Origin: Burkholderia ubonensis subsp. mesacidophila
GTDB taxonomy: Bacteria > Pseudomonadota > Gammaproteobacteria > Burkholderiales > Burkholderiaceae
Direction: 5' to 3'
Assembly: GCF_002097715.1 (NCBI RefSeq)
Contig: NZ_CP020737.1
Span: 3,658,001-3,722,000, forward strand
Length of the DNA stretch: 64,000 bases
Shown piece by piece: positions 1 through 8,995 of the stretch. How positions within the stretch are numbered: the first letter of the stretch is position 1; each line of letters starts with the position of its first letter. The notes under the pieces are model-generated. The model saw nothing but the letters and a program-made list of their open reading frames with translations, did not search any database and was not told the origin of the DNA. Made by a program: the position numbers and the translations under genes.

Positions 1-348
1 GTTGCCGGTATCCGGATCCATGTTGGTCATCTCGAAGTGGGCAGCGACCTTGTTCACGTCAGCCGCGCAACTCGTCGCGGTGATATCGAACGATGTCGAG
101 CCGGCCGTATCGCCACGCTTCGCCAGATTGACCGTCGAGATCTTCGGCAGAATCACTTTCTTGTCCTCATCCCCTGCCTTGAGCGAACACGTGCTCGCGG
201 TCAGCTCGCCGTCGAATGTCACCTTGCCTTGCGTCACCGCGGGCACCGTGGGCTCCGTGGGCTCTCCCGTGGTCGCTGCGAATGCAGGCGATGCCGCCCA
301 CGAACCCAGCAGCATCGCAGCGGAAATACCCAATACTTTCTTTTTCAT
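1..348 (-). CDS. Fimbrial major subunit (type 1 pilin family), C-terminus outside window
   Basis: The minus-strand frame is open from an ATG at 348 to the window edge (116 codons seen). The product begins MKKKVLGISAAMLLGSWAA, a clear Sec signal peptide ending near AFA, followed by a mature start that fits chaperone-usher pilins: a stretch reading VTFDGELTASTCSL, then a second cysteine in TATSCAADV, the usual disulfide pair of FimA-like subunits. AGGAG sits 6 bases before the ATG. The protein would be exported, folded with a periplasmic chaperone and polymerised into a surface fimbria; usher and chaperone genes are presumably beyond the left edge. Family assignment is from signal peptide, cysteine pattern and beta-rich composition, so the exact pilus type is open. 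Confidence 0.8.
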   Translation of the reverse strand, partial: MKKKVLGISAAMLLGSWAASPAFAATTGEPTEPTVPAVTQGKVTFDGELTASTCSLKAGDEDKKVILPKISTVNLAKRGDTAGSTSFDITATSCAADVNKVAAHFEMTNMDPDTGN

Positions 349-885
349 TTAACACTCCTACTCAAATAAAAGTACACCGAACATATCAGCCAGGTTCACG
401 AGCCGTCATGCCGCCCATATACGCCATGTTTATCTCGTATTAATCGAACCCGCGAAAAATACTATCAATCCAACTTCATCGGGGATATAGGACAAGTTCA
501 AACCTTCAGGAAGTTCTAGATCGACTACCCCATGAAATCCGAACGAAATGTGTAATTTGTTAAAAAAGCTGCGACTTGTTTAAGAACCGAACCGAAGCAA
601 GAGGCCATCACGGCTTTTCCATGAGAAAAGCTGGAATTCGAAGCCTGTTTCGTTTGCCGGATGCGAGGACTCTGTCCGGCACTGGTCGATGAAGCCGGTC
701 GCTCTCGATGGCAAATGCTTCCCAGCGCTGCCGAAACGCGAACACGGCCGAACGGCTATCGGAGCATGCCGTCGATTCGTGGCCGGCGGCGACGCCGGGA
801 TTTCCCGCGCTTCCTGCTGCGCCATTACTCGATCGTCCATCTTCTGATCGCCATGCCGGCAATCGGTATGGCCCCGTTCCGCGCG
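349..885. other. Intergenic region, no convincing gene
   Basis: About 540 bases between two minus-strand genes. The part next to the pilin gene (about 360-600) is AT-rich for this genome and probably holds its promoter. The part from about 600 to 885 has GC-rich open frames on both strands, including a minus-strand frame 580-840, but none has a good ribosome binding site or a recognisable product. Confidence 0.5.
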
Positions 886-2745
886 TCAAAACACGTAGCC
901 GATCGTCGTCGCGCGCTTTTGATCGGCTTCGGAAGACGGCCCGTTCGACGCCAGGACCGCCACGTTCGTCACGACGTCGCCGTATGCGCGGCGCGGCGGC
1001 ATATCGACCTTGATGGTGCGGTCCTGCGCGGCCGCAACCGGGGCCATGATGTTGTCGTAGATCGCGCCGCCCCGGTGCGGGCTGCCGTACCGTTCGCGTC
1101 CCACCGTCGTCAAGGTTGCCGCGCGCCAGCCGGTGTCGTACCCGGCGTCGACGGCATGCACCGCGTCGCGCGCCATCCGGTACGACTTCTGCGACGCCAC
1201 GGACGCACGCCCGCCCGCCTTGGGCCGAACCAGCGCCGCGGCGATCTCCACCGCACTCGGCAAGCCGGAGACGACGGACGGACGCTCCGTCGCGCGCGCC
1301 TCGTACGACGGCGGCGCGCTCCGCGTATCGGCCACGATCGTCGGAAGCCCCTCGGTGACGCGCCCGTTCGCCTTGGCGCGCGCGCCACGGCCGAACTGGC
1401 TGCGTTCGCCCGAACTCGCGCCGGGCACCGCGTCCGTGCGAACCCGCATCGCCACGCGCCACTCTGGTGAAGCGAGCGCCGCCATGCGCTCCGCGCGCGC
1501 GCCGGCCACCGCCGGCGCCTGACGGTGGCCGCCGATGCTGGCGACCTGTGCCGCAAGCTCGTCGAGGCTCGCCGACATCGGCGGCCCGACCGGCCACTGG
1601 CCATCAAGCGACTGCCTCAGCCCGGCAATGTGCATCGTCGGCAACGGGCGGGACGCGAAGGCGGCCTCGCCCCCCCTCGCTTCGGCCGGCAATGCGTCAC
1701 CGCGAACGACCGTAGAGACGGCACCCGCCGCCGGCACCGGCATCGGCAACGCGGCCAAGGTCGGCTTCAGCGTATCGAGCAGGCCCGCCAGCACCCGCGG
1801 CTCGGTGAACGCGGCTCGTCGCTCGGACAACGCGTGATAAGCGATCTCCCCGCCCAGCGTGGACAACGCGATGCTCGGCGACGCGGCGGGCTTGGGATCG
1901 GGAATGTCGAACGAGAACCGCGAAACGAGCGGCGCGACGACGTCGGCAGCCCAGGCCGTGAGCTGCGGCAACGCGTCATCGGGCAGCGGGCGCATCCGCG
2001 CTTCCGCGATCTGATCCGCGTAAAACGGCGCTCCGGCCAAGCCGGCGCCCGCCGCGTCGCCAGCGTCGAAGCTCGCTGTGCGAACCGCGCCGGCCTCGCC
2101 CTGCGCCGGCGCGCCGCCGAACTCGGCATGGCGCGCGAGCGCGTCGGCCACCTGATCGGCATAGAACGGGGAATCCGCCGGCCCAGCCCACCGGACGGCA
2201 GCCGGGCCCGGCAACGGCGGCAGATCCGAGGCCGCGACGCGGGCTAGGCGCGCACCGTCGATCGCCCGCGCGCCCAACGACGCGGCGACGCCCGCATAGC
2301 TGAGCACGGGACCGTCGCGATGCGGCTGGAAAAAATCGAAGCGCTCGTCCGGCAGCGGACCATTCGGCAGCGGCGGCCGGTCGGCCAGCGTGCCAGCCGG
2401 AAACGAGCCGCCGAGCTGCCGGTCGTCGAGCCACACGGCGATAGCCGAACGCCGCGCCAGCGTGAACGGCGGCGCGCGAAACGCGGACCGGGCCGGGAGG
2501 GGAGCGGCCACCTTCTCCCCGTCGAAAGGCGGCCGCACCGGCGGCTCGGCCCGTTCTGCGACATTCCGCGCACCCGTTGCCGGTCTCGCCGACGACGCGG
2601 GCACCGGAGACGCGAGTGACGCAGGCGCCGGTGTCTGCGTCGTTCCGGAATCGTCCGGCGCGCACGAACCGAGATACGGCGCAGTTATCATCAACGCGGC
2701 CGTCACGACGCCCGTGCCGCCCGCGCTTCGCTTCGCCCGTTCCAT
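886..2745 (-). CDS. Putative lipoprotein, Ala/Pro-rich, unknown function
   Basis: I do not recognise a family. The frame runs further upstream to a GTG at 2820, but I choose the ATG at 2745 because GGGAG lies 8 bases before it and the protein then starts MERAKRSAGGTGVVTAALMI with a lipobox-like LGSC just after, predicting a lipid-anchored exported protein of 619 residues. The mature part opens with a Pro/Ala/Ser-rich linker. Two copies of the motif PFYADQ(V/I)A(D/E)A occur roughly 60 residues apart, suggesting a short internal repeat. The C-terminal third is also low in recognisable features and ends GYVF. It stands alone on the minus strand. Codon use is typical of the genome, so it is probably a real gene. 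Confidence 0.6.
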   Translation of the reverse strand: MERAKRSAGGTGVVTAALMITAPYLGSCAPDDSGTTQTPAPASLASPVPASSARPATGARNVAERAEPPVRPPFDGEKVAAPLPARSAFRAPPFTLARRSAIAVWLDDRQLGGSFPAGTLADRPPLPNGPLPDERFDFFQPHRDGPVLSYAGVAASLGARAIDGARLARVAASDLPPLPGPAAVRWAGPADSPFYADQVADALARHAEFGGAPAQGEAGAVRTASFDAGDAAGAGLAGAPFYADQIAEARMRPLPDDALPQLTAWAADVVAPLVSRFSFDIPDPKPAASPSIALSTLGGEIAYHALSERRAAFTEPRVLAGLLDTLKPTLAALPMPVPAAGAVSTVVRGDALPAEARGGEAAFASRPLPTMHIAGLRQSLDGQWPVGPPMSASLDELAAQVASIGGHRQAPAVAGARAERMAALASPEWRVAMRVRTDAVPGASSGERSQFGRGARAKANGRVTEGLPTIVADTRSAPPSYEARATERPSVVSGLPSAVEIAAALVRPKAGGRASVASQKSYRMARDAVHAVDAGYDTGWRAATLTTVGRERYGSPHRGGAIYDNIMAPVAAAQDRTIKVDMPPRRAYGDVVTNVAVLASNGPSSEADQKRATTIGYVF

Positions 2746-3050
2746 CGTTGCGGCTCCCGTGCGCCGGCCTGTCTTGCCCGTTCCGTTCATCATGCTCGTA
2801 TCGGCCACGCACCGCCCCACGGTGCGCGCCCCACTTGTCCTGTTTTATGTCAGCCGAAAATCTAGCGAAGCCTGCCGACATCGACAATGAGACGGGTATT
2901 TCAAATCAGCATCAAAATACTGGTACATGTCTGATTTATCGGCATAGGAGGTCGTCCTCCCGGAGCGTTCGCGTGAAGTCCGGCCACGATGCCGGCAGGG
3001 CGCGAGCCGCGGCCGATCTTCCGCTATGCTCTGCCGCCTCCTTGTCGGCA
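2746..3050. other. Intergenic region with a promoter-like element
   Basis: Upstream DNA of the lipoprotein gene (minus) and of the first metX leader copy (plus). The only thing I can point to is TATGCT at 3025-3030, at nearly the same place relative to the leader as TATACT at 7036-7041 before the second copy. The flanks of the two copies are otherwise diverged, so this shared -10-like word may be a conserved promoter element. No good -35 is visible. Confidence 0.35.
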
Positions 3051-3058
3051 TGTCGGAA

Positions 3059-3155
3059 GCGCGCCGATTTGCTGACTCGATTGCGGGCGCGCGAACCGAC
3101 CGGGGCCTTGATTCGTCTTTGTCCCGGCGGTTCACTACAAATGCGGCTAAAGAGG
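3059..3155 (+). promoter_or_regulatory. SAM-II-like riboswitch, copy 1 (in front of truncated metX)
   Basis: Identical in sequence to the element at 7077-7173 (see there for structure). Here it precedes only a metX stub that runs into an IS remnant, so if it still senses S-adenosylmethionine it controls no intact methionine gene. Confidence 0.7.
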
Positions 3156-3226
3156 TCGTCAGCCGCGCTTCTTCGACTCCGCGCATCGCCGACACCGTTT
3201 AGCCGCCCAGTCATAAGGCGGAACGA

Positions 3227-3369
3227 ATGGAATCGATCGGCATCGTCGCTCCACAGACCATGCACCTCGCCGAACCGCTGCGCTTGCAAAGCGGCAGCGT
3301 GATCGGCAACTATCAGCTCGTCGTCGAGACGTACGGCGAGCTCAACGCCGCGCGCTCGAACGCGGTGCT
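3227..3369 (+). pseudogene. Truncated metX (first 47 codons)
   Basis: The ATG and next 46 codons match intact metX at 7245, with Leu for Phe at codon 14. After 3369 homology ends and the open frame continues out of frame into transposase DNA to a stop at 3470-3472. It lacks the nucleophile Ser and the rest of the alpha/beta-hydrolase fold and cannot be active. Confidence 0.92.
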
Positions 3370-3857
3370 ATCGGGACCATACCGCCGAGCACCAGGAAAT
3401 CGACAAGGATCACGGCCGTATCGAAACGCGCCGGTGTATCGCCAGCGATGTCCTGGCGCGCAGGGAGCCTGATCCGGACTTATGGTCCGGCCTGCGTTCG
3501 ATCGTGATGGTCGAGGCCACTCGGGAAATCGGTGATACCAAGACGACCGAGCGGCGTTACTACGTGTCGAGCCGGCCTCCCGACGCCGCACGGATTGCGC
3601 AGGCCGTGCGGGTGCATTGGCGTATCGAGAACAGCATGCACCGGGTGCTGGACACGGCCTTCGGTGAAGACCAATGCAGGGTTCGCGTCAACAACGCCAC
3701 CCAGAACTTTGCGATCGCGCGGCGCATCTGCCTGAACCTGCTCAAAGCGGATACGACCATGAAGGCCGGCATCAAGAATCGACGGCTCAAAGCGGGGGCC
3801 AGCGACGGCTGCCGCGCCGCTGTTCTCCGTTTGCGACAGTTCGTGCGATTGCCCTGA
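3370..3857 (+). mobile_element. ISAs1-family IS remnant (transposase C-terminal part)
   Basis: The reading frame in phase with a GTG at 3504 is open from the breakpoint at 3370 to TGA at 3855-3857, about 162 residues. It contains [54 protein letters not shown] and RRICLNLLK, the C-terminal half of ISAs1 (H-repeat type) transposases, including the glutamate of HWxxEN expected for the third DDE residue. The N-terminal half and left end are gone, so it cannot move. The last bases, GTGCGATTGCCCTG up to 3856, look like the element's right terminal repeat, with the stop codon completed by the next base. Its left edge coincides exactly with the end of the metX duplication. Confidence 0.85.
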
Positions 3858-3957
3858 ATCCATCTTCGACGAGCGGCAAATTTCGAACTCGTCCGCTTTC
3901 GCCGGACCACTCATTCGGTTTATTTTTGCCTCATTGGAGATAAAATGAGGTGAGCGA

Positions 3958-6900
3958 GTGAATTTTTGTCTTTTCCATTTGCGGACGCGGGCGAGCGAGG
4001 CATTCTCCTGCGCAGAACCGTCTCACGTATCGCCGACTGTGCCACGCGCCGCACGGTTCGCGCGTTCCGCGCTGCTCGCTGGCGCGGTGATTCCCTGGCC
4101 GTCGGATGCCGCGGTCACCGACGGCGGCGCCCAGCGCGCGGATGGCGTCGCGCTCGAAGTCGCGCCAGGCGACTATTCGACAACCGGCAACACCAGACCG
4201 GTGCTTTCCGCCGTCAACGGGGGCGTGCTGACCACCACCGGCAAGACGCGTCTGTTCTCGTCGGGGTTCTCGGCGGCAGGCGCTTCCGCTTGGCATACCG
4301 GCTCGCGCATCGTGCTGCGCAATGCCGAAATCCGGACCCGAGGCCCGCTCGGCTACGGCCTCGACGCCCGTTTCGGCGGCACCGTGCTTGCCAACGACAT
4401 CGCCATCGACACCGACGGCAACAGTGCGCACGGCGTCTACGTCGACGTGAGCGGCAACGGCGTCGATATTGCCGGCAGCGCGATCGTCACGCGCGGCCGG
4501 GAATCGTACGGCATCGCCGTCAACTACGCTCCCGGCGCGGTCGTAAACGCCGCCGATACGCTCATCCGTACCGGCGGCACCTTCGCCTATGGCGTATTCC
4601 TCAGCTACGACGACATACGCGCGACGCTGGATCGCGTCGACGTCCGCACTACCGGCGACTATGCATCGGCGCTGTTCATGCCGGGGGCCTCCACGGCCAT
4701 CTTCAACGACACGCGCCTGGAAACCGACGGCTACACCGCGCTCGGCGTGGACACGCGCAAGGGCAACGTCGAACTCGCGCGCACGCGCGTCTTCACGCAT
4801 GGCGAAAGCGCGCATGGGCTGTACGCGTCGAAGGAGTACGACGAGACACCCGTTATCCGGACAACCGGTACGGACGTGGCCACGAGCGGCGCCTATTCGA
4901 TCGGTGTCGTCGCGCGGCTCGGCGGCCGGGTCGCGATGACGGGCGGCAGCATCGCGACGAGCGGCCAGCGTGCGTACGGCCTGCTGTCGAGCGGCGCAGG
5001 CTCGATCGCTTCGATCACGGATGGCGCCGTCACGACGGTCGGCCGGAACGCGGCCGCACTCTATGCGGGCAAAGGCAGCTCGATCGACCTGCTGCGCACG
5101 GACGTGCGCACGTCCGGCGACGGCGCGCCGGCCGCTGCGGCCTACGGCGGCTCGCTGACCGTCGACGGCGGCTCGCTCGTCAGCGAGCGGCACGGCGCGA
5201 TCGACGCGTCCGATGCGGTCATCACGCTGCGGAACGGCGCGCGCGCCGTCGGTGGCAACGGCGCACTGCTGTCCGTCGACGCGCAATCCGGCGCAACCGT
5301 GCGTCTGGCGCTCGACACCGGCGCGCAGGCGGCCGGCGACATCGCCAATCGGCCGAGCGGCGACGGAAACCCAACGCCCGCCGTAACCGACGTCGCGCTG
5401 TCCCGCGCGTCCGCATGGACCGGTGCGACGGACGCGATCCGCGCGCTGTCGCTCGACACGGGCAGCCGCTGGACCGTCACCGCGGATTCGTGGGTCGGCT
5501 CCGTTGCGCTGAACAATTCGACGATCGCGTTCGCGCCGCCGGATGCCAGCACGCCGCGCACGCTCGTCGTGACGGGCGACTATGCGGCGAACGACGGCAG
5601 GCTGGTCATGCATACGCTGCTGGGCGACGATTCGTCGCCCACCGACAGGCTCGTGATCGACGGCGGGCACGCGTCGGGCAATACGGGCATCGTCGTGAAG
5701 CGCACCGGCGGGGAAGGCGCGCAGACGACGATCGGCATTCCAATCGTCGAAACGCGCAACGGCGGCACGACGGACGCCGCCGCATTCGCGCTCGACGCCG
5801 CGTCGGACGGCTATCGGAATGGCTTCGGCACGCTGTCCGCGGGTGGCTACGACTACATGCTCGCGCGCGGCGGCAAGGGCGGCCGTGCAGAAGACTGGTA
5901 TCTGGTGTCCGCCGCGAAACCCGTCGAGCCGCCGCCGACGCCCGAACCAGGCGAAGACGACACGGCCCTGCATCCGGAAACCGTCGATCCGCCCGGCCCC
6001 ACCGCCGTCGCTCCGGAGCCGGACGCCTATCTCGCGAACGCCGACGCGGCCGCAATGATGGCGGTCCACTCGCTGCACCAGCGCGAGGACCGCTCGCTGC
6101 GTGCCGACAGCCCGCGCACGGGCGCGATCGACGGCGCAGTCTGGGTACGCGCGGAAGGCGAACTCGCGTCGCGCTCGGGCGGCGAGCGCAGCGTGCGCGG
6201 CAACGGCCGGCGCGTGCACGCGGGCGCCGACCTGCTGCGCTTCGACGACGGCCGCGGCGGCAGTTTCCGCCTCGGTGCGATGGGAATGTACGGCAGTTTC
6301 ACGAGCTGGTCGACGCGCACGCTGTGGAACGCCGCCGAGCGACGCGAAGCGCCGGCGACCGCGCGCGGCAGCGTCGACGGCTACAACGCCGGCCTGTACG
6401 GCACGTGGTACGGCAATCGGGACATCCTGTCGGGGCCGTACGTCGATACGTGGTGGCTGTACGGGGTCTACCAGAACACGATCGGCGGCAGCCTCGCCGG
6501 CGATTCGTACCGGTCGAGCACGGTGACGGGCTCAGTCGAGGCAGGCTATTCGCTGCCGCTCTACGAGCAAGGTGTATCGCGCTTCTTCGTCGAGCCGCAG
6601 GCGCAGCTCGTCTATTCGCACTACCGCGCATCGGCGCACGATGCGCCGTCCGGCCGCGTCGGCACGCAAAGCGCGAACGACGTGCTGACGCGGCTCGGCG
6701 TGCGCGTGCATGGCGTGACCGCGATGCCGGCGGGACGCGAACTGCGGCCGTTCGTCGAAGCGAACTGGTGGCACGGCCCCGGCTCGCGCTCGCTGACGAT
6801 CGACGGCAACACGTTCGACTACGGCGTGCCGCGCGATCGCGCCGCGCTCGCGGCCGGCGCGACCGGGCAATTCACGAAGCGCATGAGCGTGTCGGCGAGC

Positions 6901-6972
6901 ATCGGTGTCGATACGGACTTCGGCGACTACGCGACGGTGAAGGGGCAGCTCGCAGCGAAGTACCGGTGGTGA
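3958..6972 (+). CDS. Autotransporter (type Va secretion) with pertactin-like passenger
   Basis: A protein of 1004 residues. Residues about 85-450 form a passenger built from repeated beta-helix rungs with the recurring pattern T-x-G-x-x-A-x-G-(V/L), for example TRGRESYGIAVNY, TTGDYASALFM and TSGQRAYGLLSS. A Pro/Glu/Asp-rich linker (about 655-690) separates it from a roughly 290-residue C-terminal autotransporter beta-barrel ending KYRW, the usual aromatic last residue. It would insert in the outer membrane and display or release the passenger. GTG at 3958 is preceded by GGTG-type bases; the signal peptide is weak (ARFARSALLAGAVIPW), so the start or leader may be altered. It sits between the two metX leader copies and was probably placed there by rearrangement. 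Substrate or ligand is unknown. Confidence 0.85.
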   Translation: MNFCLFHLRTRASEAFSCAEPSHVSPTVPRAARFARSALLAGAVIPWPSDAAVTDGGAQRADGVALEVAPGDYSTTGNTRPVLSAVNGGVLTTTGKTRLFSSGFSAAGASAWHTGSRIVLRNAEIRTRGPLGYGLDARFGGTVLANDIAIDTDGNSAHGVYVDVSGNGVDIAGSAIVTRGRESYGIAVNYAPGAVVNAADTLIRTGGTFAYGVFLSYDDIRATLDRVDVRTTGDYASALFMPGASTAIFNDTRLETDGYTALGVDTRKGNVELARTRVFTHGESAHGLYASKEYDETPVIRTTGTDVATSGAYSIGVVARLGGRVAMTGGSIATSGQRAYGLLSSGAGSIASITDGAVTTVGRNAAALYAGKGSSIDLLRTDVRTSGDGAPAAAAYGGSLTVDGGSLVSERHGAIDASDAVITLRNGARAVGGNGALLSVDAQSGATVRLALDTGAQAAGDIANRPSGDGNPTPAVTDVALSRASAWTGATDAIRALSLDTGSRWTVTADSWVGSVALNNSTIAFAPPDASTPRTLVVTGDYAANDGRLVMHTLLGDDSSPTDRLVIDGGHASGNTGIVVKRTGGEGAQTTIGIPIVETRNGGTTDAAAFALDAASDGYRNGFGTLSAGGYDYMLARGGKGGRAEDWYLVSAAKPVEPPPTPEPGEDDTALHPETVDPPGPTAVAPEPDAYLANADAAAMMAVHSLHQREDRSLRADSPRTGAIDGAVWVRAEGELASRSGGERSVRGNGRRVHAGADLLRFDDGRGGSFRLGAMGMYGSFTSWSTRTLWNAAERREAPATARGSVDGYNAGLYGTWYGNRDILSGPYVDTWWLYGVYQNTIGGSLAGDSYRSSTVTGSVEAGYSLPLYEQGVSRFFVEPQAQLVYSHYRASAHDAPSGRVGTQSANDVLTRLGVRVHGVTAMPAGRELRPFVEANWWHGPGSRSLTIDGNTFDYGVPRDRAALAAGATGQFTKRMSVSASIGVDTDFGDYATVKGQLAAKYRW

Positions 6973-7068
6973 AGGCACCCGGACACCGCGGCGGGGCGCG
7001 CGCAGCCCGCCGCGCCCCGCCGCCCGAACTTCGGCTATACTCTGCCGACTGCCGCCACCTGGGCGGCG

Positions 7069-7387
7069 TGTCGGAAGCGCGCCGATTTGCTGACTCGATT
7101 GCGGGCGCGCGAACCGACCGGGGCCTTGATTCGTCTTTGTCCCGGCGGTTCACTACAAATGCGGCTAAAGAGGTCGTCAGCCGCGCTTCTTCGACTCCGC
7201 GCATCGCCGACACCGTTTAGCCGCCCAGTCATAAGGCGGAACGAATGGAATCGATCGGCATCGTCGCTCCACAGACCATGCACTTCGCCGAACCGCTGCG
7301 CTTGCAAAGCGGCAGCGTGATCGGCAACTATCAGCTCGTCGTCGAGACGTACGGCGAGCTCAACGCCGCGCGCTCGAACGCGGTGCT
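7069..7387 (+). repeat. Direct repeat, copy 2: metX leader plus metX codons 1-47
   Basis: Second copy of the 319-base repeat at 3051-3369. This one is continuous with intact metX. Sequence just upstream (7013-7068) aligns with 3000-3050 only with gaps and many differences. Confidence 0.95.
7077..7173 (+). promoter_or_regulatory. SAM-II-like riboswitch with enlarged loop, metX leader
   Basis: GCGCGCC (7077-7083) pairs perfectly with GGCGCGC (7104-7110), closing a loop that starts GATTTG (7084). Downstream comes AAATGCGGCTAAAGAGG (7157-7173). The loop word GAUUU and the 3' words AAAUG and GCUAAA followed by AGG are those of the SAM-II pseudoknot class. Unlike compact SAM-II, the segment between stem 1 and the 3' strand carries an extra hairpin (GAACCG 7111-7116 with CGGTTC 7146-7151). 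GCGGCT (7161-7166) can instead pair with AGCCGC (7179-7184), and CCGCC (7221-7225) with GGCGG (7235-7239) over the metX ribosome site. This suggests a switch between aptamer and alternative hairpins. SAM binding and repression of metX are inferred. Confidence 0.72.
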
Positions 7388-8390
7388 CGTCTGCCACGCG
7401 CTCAACGCGTCGCATCACGTCGCCGGCGTCTACGCGGACGATCCGCGCAGCACCGGCTGGTGGGACAACATGGTCGGGCCCGGGAAGCCGCTCGACACCA
7501 ACCGCTTCTTCGTGATCGGCGTGAACAACCTCGGCTCGTGCTTCGGCTCGACCGGCCCGATGAGCATCGATCCGTCGACCGGCCAACCGTACGGTGCGCG
7601 CTTTCCGGTCGTCACCGTCGAGGACTGGGTGCACGCGCAGGCGCGCGTCGCCGACGCGTTCGGCATCGAGCGCTTCGCCGCGGTGATGGGCGGCAGCCTC
7701 GGCGGAATGCAGGCGCTCGCGTGGAGCCTGATGTATCCGGAGCGCGTCGCGCACTGCATCGACATCGCGTCGACGCCGAAGCTGTCCGCGCAGAACATCG
7801 CGTTCAACGAGGTCGCGCGCTCGGCGATCCTGTCCGACCCGGATTTCCACGGCGGCGACTACTACGCGCACGGCGTGAAGCCGAAGCGCGGCCTGCGCGT
7901 CGCGCGGATGATCGGCCACATCACGTATCTTTCGGACGACGACATGGCCGAGAAATTCGGCCGCGCGCTGCGCCGCGCCGACGGCGCGCTCGACGCGTAC
8001 AACTTCAGCTTCGACGTCGAGTTCGAGGTCGAGTCGTACCTGCGCTACCAGGGCGACAAGTTCGCCGACTACTTCGACGCGAACACCTACCTGCTGATCA
8101 CGCGCGCGCTCGACTACTTCGACCCGGCCAAGGCGTTCGACGGCAACCTGAGCGCCGCGCTCGCGCACACCAAGGCGAAATACCTGATCGCGAGCTTCAC
8201 GACCGACTGGCGCTTCGCGCCGGCGCGCTCGCGCGAGATCGTCAAGGCGCTGCTCGACAACAAGCGCACCGTCAGCTACGCGGAGATCGACGCGCCGCAC
8301 GGTCACGACGCGTTCCTGCTCGACGACGCGCGCTATCACAACCTGATCCGCGCGTATTACGAACGAATCGCCAACGAGGTGGGTGCATGA
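7245..8390 (+). CDS. metX: Homoserine O-acyltransferase MetX
   Basis: 381 residues with an alpha/beta-hydrolase fold. It activates homoserine by O-acylation in the cytoplasm, the first committed step of methionine synthesis; beta-proteobacterial MetX proteins are reported to use succinyl-CoA rather than acetyl-CoA, so the acyl donor should not be taken from the old name. Ser151 lies in GGSLGGMQ, the nucleophile elbow; the Asp and His partners are expected in FTTDWRFAP and APHGHDAF near the C-terminus. The length is normal. The ATG at 7245 follows AAGG. The gene overlaps metW by ATGA, so the two are translationally coupled, and the SAM-II-like element upstream suggests repression by S-adenosylmethionine. 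Confidence 0.95.
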   Translation: MESIGIVAPQTMHFAEPLRLQSGSVIGNYQLVVETYGELNAARSNAVLVCHALNASHHVAGVYADDPRSTGWWDNMVGPGKPLDTNRFFVIGVNNLGSCFGSTGPMSIDPSTGQPYGARFPVVTVEDWVHAQARVADAFGIERFAAVMGGSLGGMQALAWSLMYPERVAHCIDIASTPKLSAQNIAFNEVARSAILSDPDFHGGDYYAHGVKPKRGLRVARMIGHITYLSDDDMAEKFGRALRRADGALDAYNFSFDVEFEVESYLRYQGDKFADYFDANTYLLITRALDYFDPAKAFDGNLSAALAHTKAKYLIASFTTDWRFAPARSREIVKALLDNKRTVSYAEIDAPHGHDAFLLDDARYHNLIRAYYERIANEVGA

Positions 8391-8995
8391 ACCAGCAAGC
8401 GCTGAACTCCCTGTCCGCACGCGCCGACTTCCGCACGATCGCCCGCTGGGTCGAGCCGCGCTCGACCGTGCTCGATCTCGGCTGCGGCGACGGCTCGCTG
8501 CTGGCGCTGCTGACGGAAGAGCTGGAAGTCTCCGGCTACGGCATCGAACTGAACGACGCGGGCGTGCTCGCGAGCGCGAAGAACGGCATCAACGTGATCC
8601 AGCAGAACCTCGAGGACGGCCTGCGCCTGTTCGAGGACCACAGCTTCGATATCGCGATCCTGTCGCAAACGCTGCAGACGATCCACCAGACCGCCGCGAT
8701 CCTGCGCGAGACCGCGCGCGTCGGCCGCGAATGCATCGTGTCGTTCCCGAATTTCGGCTACTGGGCGCACCGGCTGTCGGTGCTGCGCGGCCGGATGCCG
8801 GTGTCGAAATCGCTGCCTTACCAGTGGCACAACACGCCGAACGTGCGGGTGCTGACGATCAAGGATTTCGAGGCGCTCGCGCCCGAGGTCGGCGTCACGA
8901 TCCTCGACCGCGTCGTGCTGCACGAAGGGCAGCCGATTCGTTGGGGAGCGAACTGGCGTGGTAGTCTTGCTGTCTACCGTGTCAAGCGCAGCTGA
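8387..8995 (+). CDS. metW: Methionine biosynthesis protein MetW
   Basis: 202 residues, starting at the ATG that overlaps the metX stop (ATGA at 8387-8390). It has a class I methyltransferase-like N-terminus with the SAM-binding glycine motif LDLGCGDGS (about residues 27-35) and the MetW signature regions [11 protein letters not shown] and [10 protein letters not shown]. MetW is known from metX-metW pairs and supports homoserine acylation by MetX, probably as an activating or stabilising partner; its own methyl acceptor is not established. It has normal length and codon use for the genome. Confidence 0.93.
   Translation: MNQQALNSLSARADFRTIARWVEPRSTVLDLGCGDGSLLALLTEELEVSGYGIELNDAGVLASAKNGINVIQQNLEDGLRLFEDHSFDIAILSQTLQTIHQTAAILRETARVGRECIVSFPNFGYWAHRLSVLRGRMPVSKSLPYQWHNTPNVRVLTIKDFEALAPEVGVTILDRVVLHEGQPIRWGANWRGSLAVYRVKRS

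Larger units (their letters stand above)
3051..3369 (+). repeat. Direct repeat, copy 1: metX leader plus metX codons 1-47
   Basis: These 319 bases match 7069-7387 at a constant offset of 4018, with a single difference: codon 14 of metX is CTC here and TTC in the second copy. The match stops sharply at 3369/3370, where the ISAs1 remnant starts, and fades into diverged but alignable sequence upstream of 3051. Confidence 0.95.

Noticed and set aside
580..840. Small minus-strand gene of 86 residues
   Set aside because: No ribosome site and overlapping open frames on both strands; not enough to call a gene.
2746..2820. N-terminal extension of the putative lipoprotein to GTG 2820
   Set aside because: It has no good ribosome site and would place the signal peptide about 30 residues inside the protein.
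3227..3472. An 81-residue gene
   Set aside because: It is the truncated metX followed by out-of-frame IS sequence; only the pseudogene is reported.
3966..7220. Plus-strand open frame of 1084 codons
   Set aside because: Arg-rich shadow of the autotransporter gene in another frame; it also runs through the riboswitch and has no homology.
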